Source: Cellulomonas hominis (GTDB lineage Bacteria; Actinomycetota; Actinomycetes; Actinomycetales; Cellulomonadaceae). From it: a DNA stretch of 64,000 nt. The stretch lies in assembly GCF_901521055.1 (NCBI RefSeq), contig NZ_CABEGA010000012.1, positions 1-64,000 on the forward strand, given 5' to 3'. Position 1 is the stretch's first letter; each line of letters opens with the position of its first letter. The notes below the pieces were generated by a model. It ran no database searches. It saw only the letters and a list, made by a program, of their open reading frames with translations, and was not told where the DNA came from. Positions 58,160-64,000 of this stretch are shown one piece after another. Both the position numbers and the translations under genes were made by a program.

Positions 58160-59926
58160 ATGCCGACGTTCGAGATCGGTGACCGCGACTTCCTCCTGGA
58201 CGGCCGCCCGTACCAGGTGATCTCCGGCGCCCTGCACTACTTCCGCGTCCACCCCGACCAGTGGGCGGACCGGATCCGCAAGGCGCGGCTGATGGGCCTC
58301 AACACCATCGAGACGTACGTCGCCTGGAACTTCCACGCCCCCGAGCGCGGCGTGTTCGACCTGACCGGGCACCGCGACCTGGGCCGGTTCCTCGACCTCG
58401 TGGCCGCCGAGGGCCTGCACGCGATCGTGCGCCCCGGCCCGTACATCTGCGCGGAGTGGGACGGCGGCGGCCTGCCGGGTTGGCTGCTGGCCGACCCCGA
58501 CGTGGGTGTGCGCCGCCACGAGCCGCACTACCTCGCGGCGATCGAGCAGTACTACGACCAGCTGCTCCCGCTGGTCGCGGAGCGGCAGGTCACGCGCGGC
58601 GGCACCGTCATCGCGGTCCAGGTCGAGAACGAGTACGGCGCCTACGGCGACGACCAGGACTACCTGCGCGCGCTGATCGCCATGGTGCGCGACCGCGGCA
58701 TCGAGGTCCCGCTGCTCAGCTGCGACCAGGCCGACCACGCCATGCAGTCCCGCGGCAGCGTGCCCGAGCTGCACCGCACCGTGACGTTCGGGTCGCGGGC
58801 GGTCGAGCGGCTCGGCCTGCTGCGCGAGCACCAGCCGACCGGCCCGCTCATGTGCATGGAGTTCTGGAACGGCTGGTTCGACTCGTGGGGCCAGCACCAC
58901 CACGTCGCCCCGCCGGAGACGAACGCCCAGGACCTCGACGACCTGCTGGCCATGGGCGCGTCGGTCAACCTGTACATGTTCCACGGCGGCACGAACTTCG
59001 GCTTCACCAACGGTGCGAACGACAAGGGCACGTACCTGCCCATCACGACGTCGTACGACTACGACGCCCCGCTGGCCGAGGACGGCACCCCCACCGCGAA
59101 GTACCACGCCATGCGCGAGGTGATCGCCCGGTACGCGCCCGTCCCGGACGAGCTGCCGGCCGAGCGCGCCGCCGCCCCGGAGCTCACCGTCGACCTGGAC
59201 CGCCGGGTGCCGCTGGCCGAAGCCGTGGCGCTGCTCGGGGAGCCCAAGGCCTGGGACCACCTGCCCACCACGGACGAGCTCGGCAGCTGGACCGGGTTCA
59301 CGCTGTACCGGACGCAGGTCACCGCCGAGGACCGCACGCTGACGGTCGGCGAGGTGCGCGACCGGGCCGTCGTGGCCCTCGACGGCGAGCCCGTCGGCGT
59401 GCTCAGCCGCACCGAGCACAGCCGGACGGTCCCGCTGCCGGCCCGCGCCGGGGAGCTGACCCTGCTGGTCGAGGACCAGGGGCGCGTCAACTACGGCCCG
59501 CGCATCGGCGAGGCGAAGGGGCTCGTGGGCGGCGCCCGCACCGCGACCCGCGAGGTCACTGACTGGGAGACCGTCCCGCTGCGGCTCGACGGGGTGGACC
59601 CGGCGCTCGCCGAGCGGCTCGCCGCCGCTCCGGTGACCGACGCCGGCGTGCCCGTGGCCGGCCCGGCCTTCCTGCGCGGCACGTTCGCCACGGTCCCCGG
59701 GGCCGACCACTTCCTGCGCACCGACGGCTGGGGCAAGGGCCTGGTCTGGGTGAACGGGTTCCTGCTCGGGCGGTACTGGAGCGCGGGCCCGACCGGCACG
59801 CTGTACGTGCCCGGGCCGCTGCTGCGGGCCGAGGGCAACGAGCTCGTGGTCCTCGAGCTGCACGGTGCCGCCGGCGCCCGCGTCGAGCTCGTCGCCGGGC
59901 CCGACCTCGGCTCCTCGGAGGTCTGA
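58160..59926 (+). CDS. Beta-galactosidase, GH35
   Basis: A 588-residue GH35 enzyme. The catalytic barrel shows SGALHYFRVHPDQW, ETYVAWNFHAPE, IVRPGPYICAEWDGGGLP, VQVENEYGAYG (acid/base Glu) and MCMEFWNGWFDSWG (nucleophile Glu). Beta-sandwich domains follow. No signal peptide is visible, so it works in the cytoplasm on imported galactosides. It lies 108 bp after the binding-protein gene, in the LacI-linked locus. Start at ATG 58160. Confidence 0.93.
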   Translation: MPTFEIGDRDFLLDGRPYQVISGALHYFRVHPDQWADRIRKARLMGLNTIETYVAWNFHAPERGVFDLTGHRDLGRFLDLVAAEGLHAIVRPGPYICAEWDGGGLPGWLLADPDVGVRRHEPHYLAAIEQYYDQLLPLVAERQVTRGGTVIAVQVENEYGAYGDDQDYLRALIAMVRDRGIEVPLLSCDQADHAMQSRGSVPELHRTVTFGSRAVERLGLLREHQPTGPLMCMEFWNGWFDSWGQHHHVAPPETNAQDLDDLLAMGASVNLYMFHGGTNFGFTNGANDKGTYLPITTSYDYDAPLAEDGTPTAKYHAMREVIARYAPVPDELPAERAAAPELTVDLDRRVPLAEAVALLGEPKAWDHLPTTDELGSWTGFTLYRTQVTAEDRTLTVGEVRDRAVVALDGEPVGVLSRTEHSRTVPLPARAGELTLLVEDQGRVNYGPRIGEAKGLVGGARTATREVTDWETVPLRLDGVDPALAERLAAAPVTDAGVPVAGPAFLRGTFATVPGADHFLRTDGWGKGLVWVNGFLLGRYWSAGPTGTLYVPGPLLRAEGNELVVLELHGAAGARVELVAGPDLGSSEV

Positions 59927-60054
59927 GACTCACCCGCTCGCCGCGGTAGACCACCCGGTCACAGCCTCAGAAGCGGTCCCGCCGCGCCGATGACACCTAC
60001 ATGGTGCCCCGCCCGCCGGCCGGGCACGTGTCGTGAGCGAGGACGGGTCGGGAC

Positions 60055-61560
60055 GTGGACGCCGCAGGGCCGCAGGAGGGGTGGCGGGACGCCGCCGAGG
60101 GCGCGCGCCTGCTGAGCGGCGCCCTGGCGGCGCTGACCCGCGACGGCGGCCTGCCGCTCGACGCCGCCCCCCGGCCGCCCGCCTCGGCCGCGGAGGGCGC
60201 CGGCCGGGTCCCCGAGCTCCCGCGCCGCCAGCCGGGCGGCTCGGCGGTGACCGAGGACGTCGCGGCGGTCGCCGCCCGGCAGGCCGAGCAGATCCGCCAG
60301 CTGCAGAGCCTCATCGAGGCGGCACCGGTCGGCATCGGCCTCGTGTCCCTGGACGGCCGCACCCCGCTCACCAACGACACCCTGCGCCGCCTCCTCGGGT
60401 ACTCCACCGAGGAGTTCGCGTCGATGCCGTTCTCCGAGTACACCGCCCCGGAGGACCAGGCGGAGAACGAGCGGCTGTTCCAGGCCATGGTCGCCGGCGA
60501 GTTCGACCGGTTCGCGATGGAGAAGCGGTTCATCCGGCGGGACGGCTCGATCCTGTGGGTCGACCTCACCGTCTCCCTCGTCCGCGACGACGACGGCCGG
60601 CCGGAGTACGCGATCGGCATGACGCAGGACATCACCGAGCGCAAGCGGCTCGCGGACGAGCTGCGCGCCGCCGAGCTGCACTACCGGCTGCTCGTCGAGC
60701 ACGTGCCGGCCGTGGTCTACATCGCCGAGCCGGGGCCGGACGGCCGGTTCGTGTACGTGAGCCCCCGCCTGGAGTGGATGCTCGGGTACACCCCCGAGGA
60801 GTGGCTCGCCGACCCCACGCTCTGGTCGCGGAGCATCCACCCGTCCGACCGCACCGTCCGCAAGCACGAGGAGCTGCTGCGCGAGGAGCTCGCGGAGGGC
60901 GAGATGTTCCCCTCGACGACGTACCGGCTGCGGCACCGCGACGGGTACGACGTGTGGGTCCGCGACGACGCGGTGCTCCGCACCGACCGGGACGGCCGGC
61001 CGCGGCTGCACGGCGTGCTGCTGGACGTCACGCAGGAGAAGGCGCTCGAGGAGCGGCTCGCGCACATGGTCGACCACGACGCGCTCACCGGCCTGGTCAA
61101 CCGCGCCCACTTCCACCGGCTCGTCGACGCCGCGCTGACCGAGGGACAGCTGGACGAGGGGCGCAGCGTCGCGGTGCTGTACGTCGACCTCGACGACTTC
61201 AAGGCGGTGAACGACGGGTTCGGGCACGCGGTGGGCGACCGGGTGCTGGTCGCCGTCGCCGACCGGCTGCGCGCGCTCGTGCCCAAGGGCAGCGCGGTCG
61301 CGCGGCTGGGCGGCGACGAGTTCGCGATCCTCGTGACGGGCCCGCCGGACGCGGGGACGGCAGCCCGGGCCGCGGCGTCGGCGCTCGGCGAGGTCGCCGT
61401 GGACGTGGCGGGGGAGAAGGCGCGGGTGCGCGCCAGCGTGGGGCTCGCGGTCGCCGACCGGTTCCACACCACCGAGCTGCTGCTGCACGACGCCGACCAG
61501 GCGATGTACGAGGCGAAGCTCGGCGAGGCCGGGCACCGCGGGCGCCGGCCCGCGGACTGA
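60055..61560 (+). CDS. PAS-PAS-GGDEF diguanylate cyclase
   Basis: A 501-residue predicted cyclase making c-di-GMP. Two PAS domains (about residues 80-205 and 215-330; each closes with a PAC motif such as IGMTQDITERKRLADEL and GVLLDVTQEKALEERL) precede a GGDEF domain with the intact motif RLGGDEFAILV. An RxxD inhibitory site was not seen. No EAL domain or transmembrane helix. GTG start; a short hairpin (GTGCCC/GGGCAC, 60004-60027) sits upstream. Confidence 0.9.
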   Translation: MDAAGPQEGWRDAAEGARLLSGALAALTRDGGLPLDAAPRPPASAAEGAGRVPELPRRQPGGSAVTEDVAAVAARQAEQIRQLQSLIEAAPVGIGLVSLDGRTPLTNDTLRRLLGYSTEEFASMPFSEYTAPEDQAENERLFQAMVAGEFDRFAMEKRFIRRDGSILWVDLTVSLVRDDDGRPEYAIGMTQDITERKRLADELRAAELHYRLLVEHVPAVVYIAEPGPDGRFVYVSPRLEWMLGYTPEEWLADPTLWSRSIHPSDRTVRKHEELLREELAEGEMFPSTTYRLRHRDGYDVWVRDDAVLRTDRDGRPRLHGVLLDVTQEKALEERLAHMVDHDALTGLVNRAHFHRLVDAALTEGQLDEGRSVAVLYVDLDDFKAVNDGFGHAVGDRVLVAVADRLRALVPKGSAVARLGGDEFAILVTGPPDAGTAARAAASALGEVAVDVAGEKARVRASVGLAVADRFHTTELLLHDADQAMYEAKLGEAGHRGRRPAD

Positions 61561-61604
61561 GTCGCGACGGGCCGGCGCGCCCGGGGGGTGCGGGTGCGTG
61601 CGGG

Positions 61605-62342
61605 TCAGGCGGGGGCGCCGACCCGGGCCAGCATCCCGAGCACGACCGCGGCCGAGCGCTCGGCCGCGTCGTCCACGTGCGTGAGGAAGTCGTCCGCACC
61701 CGCGGGGCCGCACAGGTCGGAGATGCCGCGCACCGCCAGGAACGGCACGCCGTAGACGTGCGCGACCTGCGCCAGGGCGGTCGTCTCCATGTCCGTGGAC
61801 AGCCCGCCGGGGAACTGCTCGCGCACCGGGCCGACCAGGCCCGCGTCGACGAACGCGTCGCTCGACAGCATCAGCCCGGTCCGGACGGTGAGGTCCCCGG
61901 CGTCCGCGCCGAGCGCCGCGCCGCGCAGGGACGGGTCGCCCCGGTAGGTCGCGGGCATGCCCGGCACCTGGCCGAGCGCGTAGCCGAACGCCCGCGCGTC
62001 GGCGTTCGTGTAGAGGTGCTCGGTCCCCACCACGACGTCGCCGACGTGCACGCCGGCCTGCACGCCGCCCGCGGAGCCCGCGCTGATCAGCGCCGCCGGG
62101 GCCTCGCCGCCGCGCGCCGCTGCGACCAGCACCAGCGCGGCCGAGGCGGCGGACGCGGCGTTGGCCAGGCCGATGCCGCCGCGGACCAGCAGGACCTGGC
62201 GTCCGGCGACCGTCAGGACGTGGTGCTCCGCGCCGCCGACCGTGCTCGGCTCACCGACGGCGTCGGCGCGCTCCAGGAACGGCGCCGCCTCGTCCGGCAT
62301 CGCGACCTGGACGACGACGTCCACGCCCGCGAGGGCGCTCAC
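61605..62342 (-). CDS. mtnN: MTA/SAH nucleosidase
   Basis: A 245-residue nucleosidase that splits S-adenosylhomocysteine or methylthioadenosine into adenine and a ribose-thioether. It shows [37 protein letters not shown] and [20 protein letters not shown], where the MET motif precedes the catalytic Asp in [12 protein letters not shown] overlaps the luxS stop by 4 bp. With LuxS it forms a two-step SAH detoxification route. Confidence 0.92.
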   Translation of the reverse strand: MSALAGVDVVVQVAMPDEAAPFLERADAVGEPSTVGGAEHHVLTVAGRQVLLVRGGIGLANAASAASAALVLVAAARGGEAPAALISAGSAGGVQAGVHVGDVVVGTEHLYTNADARAFGYALGQVPGMPATYRGDPSLRGAALGADAGDLTVRTGLMLSSDAFVDAGLVGPVREQFPGGLSTDMETTALAQVAHVYGVPFLAVRGISDLCGPAGADDFLTHVDDAAERSAAVVLGMLARVGAPA

Positions 62343-62806
62343 GCGGTCACCGTGCTCCACTCGGCGCGGTGCGCGAGGAACTCCCGCGCCGCGCCCTGGG
62401 CACCCTCCAGCGTGTGGTTCGCGCCCCAGCCGCACTGCGTCTCGTTCGCGGCGGGCACCGCGTCGGCGCGGGTGATGTCCTCGAGGGTGTCCTGGACCAG
62501 GGTGTAGACGTCCTCGTCGGCCCACTCGCCCTGCAGGATCAGGTAGAAGCCCGTCTGGCAGCCCATCGGCGAGAAGTCGACGACCCGGTCGCTGTGGTTG
62601 CGGGAGTGCTCGGCGAACATGTGCTCCAGGGAGTGCACGACCGGCATCTCCAGGTGCGCCTTGTTCGGCTGGGCGAACCGGATGTCGAACTTGCTGATGA
62701 CGTCGCCCGCCGGCAGCACCTTCTTGTCGGCCAGCCGGATGTACGGGGCGACGACGGTGCGGTGGTCGAGGTTGAACGACTCGACGTTCATGCGGGGCTG
62801 GTTCAC
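62339..62806 (-). CDS. luxS: S-ribosylhomocysteine lyase
   Basis: A 155-residue LuxS. It splits S-ribosylhomocysteine into homocysteine and DPD, the precursor of AI-2. The metal motif HSLEH (58-62) and the [11 protein letters not shown] motif with the third ligand are present, and Cys83 in [10 protein letters not shown] is the catalytic cysteine. It starts at GTG 62804-62806, 4 nt after GGAG; the ATG six codons in is less likely. It is translationally coupled to the nucleosidase gene. Confidence 0.95.
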   Translation of the reverse strand: MNQPRMNVESFNLDHRTVVAPYIRLADKKVLPAGDVISKFDIRFAQPNKAHLEMPVVHSLEHMFAEHSRNHSDRVVDFSPMGCQTGFYLILQGEWADEDVYTLVQDTLEDITRADAVPAANETQCGWGANHTLEGAQGAAREFLAHRAEWSTVTA

Positions 62807-62905
62807 GGGGCTCCTCGTGGCACTGGGTGCGGACGCGACCCATTGTGCAGCGGCCCGGTGGCGCGCGGTATTCCGGCCGCCATGCGGGCCCGGGTGTCGG
62901 CGGTC

Positions 62906-63853
62906 TCAGGCGAACCGCACGGCCCGGGCGGGGCGGTGGCGGGTCCGGGGCGACGTGCTGCGGTCGGTGAGCTCCAGGAACCGGACGACGCGCCCGCGGT
63001 GCGGGGCCCACGGGGCCAGCACCTCCAGCACCTCCTCCTGCTCGACGCGCCTGCCCGCGATGGCGGTCCCCACCAGGCGTGGCAGGTGCAGGTCGCCGAC
63101 GGACACGGCGTCCGCGTCGCCGAGCACCCGGCGCGTCGTCTCGGCGACGGTCCACACCCCGATGCCCGGGACGGTGTGCAGGCGCCGGCGGAGCTCGTCC
63201 GGGGTCAGCACCACCGCCTCCTGCAGCCGCCGGGCGACGGCCGTCGCGCGCAGCACGGTGGAGGCGCGCTGGTCGTCGACGCCCGCCCGGCGCCAGTCCC
63301 ACACCGGGACCTCGCGCCACCCGACGGCGTCCGGCGGCACCCGCATCCCCGCCGGGGCCGGCCCGGGCGGGGTGCTCCCGTGGCGCAGCAGGAGCCAGCG
63401 CCAGGCGTGGTGCGCGTCGACGGTGACGACCCGCTGCTCCAGCACGGCCGGGACGAGGGCGCCGAGCACGTCGCCGGTCCGGGGCACCCGCAGCCCCCGC
63501 AGCCGGCGGTGCGCAGCGGCGAGACCCAGGTGCCCGGCGGGGTCGAACGTCCGGGGGTCGTCGCGGGCGCCCAGCAGGTCCGGCACCCCCGCGACCGCGC
63601 GCTCGGCGCCGGGGCCCCAGGCGGTCGCCGCGACGCCGCCCGCGGCGGGGCGCAGGAGCAGGGTGGCCGGGCCCGCCGGCGTCCGCAGGACGTGCCACAC
63701 CGTGCCGTCCGGCAGCACGCGCAGCGTCGGGTCGCCGCCCCCGCGCCGGATCATCAGGAGCGTGAGCCGCACGTCCAGCGGCCCGTCGGGACGGTACGTG
63801 CTGGTCACCGGCGCGGCGCCGCCGGCGGCTGCGTCGGGGGGCAGGTCGGGCAC
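62906..63853 (-). CDS. AlkA-like DNA-3-methyladenine glycosylase
   Basis: A 315-residue HhH-GPD glycosylase. The helix-hairpin-helix reads RLHTVPGIGVWTVAETTRRV, with the catalytic-type Asp in AVSVGDLHLPRLVG. The N-terminal part resembles the AlkA beta-sheet. It removes alkylated bases. The GTG 63851-63853 follows CATGCT by 6 nt on the minus strand, so the mRNA is probably leaderless; the frame stays open 19 codons further without better starts. Confidence 0.88.
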   Translation of the reverse strand: MPDLPPDAAAGGAAPVTSTYRPDGPLDVRLTLLMIRRGGGDPTLRVLPDGTVWHVLRTPAGPATLLLRPAAGGVAATAWGPGAERAVAGVPDLLGARDDPRTFDPAGHLGLAAAHRRLRGLRVPRTGDVLGALVPAVLEQRVVTVDAHHAWRWLLLRHGSTPPGPAPAGMRVPPDAVGWREVPVWDWRRAGVDDQRASTVLRATAVARRLQEAVVLTPDELRRRLHTVPGIGVWTVAETTRRVLGDADAVSVGDLHLPRLVGTAIAGRRVEQEEVLEVLAPWAPHRGRVVRFLELTDRSTSPRTRHRPARAVRFA

Positions 63854-63915
63854 CCCACCAGCATGACGCACCCCGCCGACACGCCGACCCGGCGTGCGGC
63901 GGGGTCGCACCCGCG

Positions 63916-64000
63916 TCAGCGCTTGAGGAAGTCCAGCAGCAGCTCGTTCACCTCGGCGCCGTGGGTCCAGAGCATCCCGTGCGGGGCGCCCTCGATCTCG
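63916..64000 (-). CDS. Alpha/beta hydrolase, C-terminal part
   Basis: The last 27 residues before the stop at 63916-63918 read ...EIEGAPHGMLWTHGAEVNEL then LLDFLKR. The GAPHG-x-x-x-TH pattern carries the catalytic His of non-haem haloperoxidase-like alpha/beta hydrolases. The rest lies beyond the right edge. Confidence 0.8.
   Translation of the reverse strand, partial: EIEGAPHGMLWTHGAEVNELLLDFLKR

Noticed and set aside
60004-60027. c-di-GMP riboswitch before the GGDEF gene
   Set aside because: Only a short GTGCCC/GGGCAC hairpin is present; no aptamer-like conserved core.
1-64000. CRISPR arrays, insertion sequences, rRNA or tRNA genes
   Set aside because: None seen: no regularly spaced repeats, no transposase or terminal repeats, and no tRNA-like fold apart from tmRNA.

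Overview
The window is about three-quarters G+C with almost pure G/C third codon positions, many GTG starts, frequent GTGA/ATGA stop-start overlaps and many apparently leaderless genes. Together with an actinobacterial-type tmRNA tag, an F420-type oxidoreductase, a deazaflavin-type nitroreductase and a PopR/ClpP pair, this points to an actinomycete. A GH10 xylanase and a GH35 beta-galactosidase with its own ABC importer fit a plant-polysaccharide degrader of the Cellulomonas kind; that genus guess is inference. I see no phage, transposase, integrase, CRISPR array, rRNA or tRNA. The only RNA gene is ssrA.

Layout. 1-6.6 kb: type II NADH dehydrogenase, a stand-alone ATP-dependent DNA ligase, and an ABC-2 exporter facing a TetR regulator across a promoter region with three TACC-N4-GGTA operators. 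6.7-17 kb: ssrA, then a small-gene region with a Fic protein under its own inverted repeat, a MerR/SnoaL divergent pair, three type II toxin-antitoxin pairs (YefM/RelE, RHH/MazF, VapB/VapC types), two DUF1905 paralogues and several oxidoreductases. 17-27.7 kb: LysR, a phytoene-desaturase-like flavoprotein, cell-surface genes (GT2-GtrA fusion, phosphodiester glycosidase), a BTAD regulator and a NYN-domain protein. 27.7-38.8 kb: a PucR-type regulator, a PPC-domain protein and an adenine deaminase face a seven-gene chain (NMT1/SsuA-type ABC importer, D-aminoacylase-like hydrolase, D-threonine-aldolase-like PLP enzyme, second amidohydrolase). This looks like one uptake-and-catabolism system of unknown substrate.

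38.9-48.5 kb: lipoprotein, flavoprotein reductase, PP2C phosphatase, then a clpP-clpP operon with a convergent PopR-like activator. The clpP promoter region carries two abutting 15-bp palindromes of the TCTGCC-3N-GGCAGA type reported for Streptomyces PopR, and the regulator ends in Ala-Ala. A MarR/EamA divergent pair and a PAS/GAF/SpoIIE phosphatase follow. 48.5-60 kb: a membrane-anchored GH10 xylanase, a DD-carboxypeptidase lipoprotein, a tandem universal stress protein, and a lac-like locus (LacI, LacA-like acetyltransferase, three-gene sugar importer, GH35 beta-galactosidase) with three GACGTC-centred operators. 60-64 kb: PAS-PAS-GGDEF protein, overlapping luxS and MTA/SAH nucleosidase genes, an AlkA-like glycosylase and the end of an alpha/beta hydrolase.

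A recurring theme is regulation read directly from sequence. Local regulators sit next to palindromes that match their position, and about eighteen genes have a -10-like hexamer ending 6-7 nt before the start codon, as expected for leaderless mRNAs.
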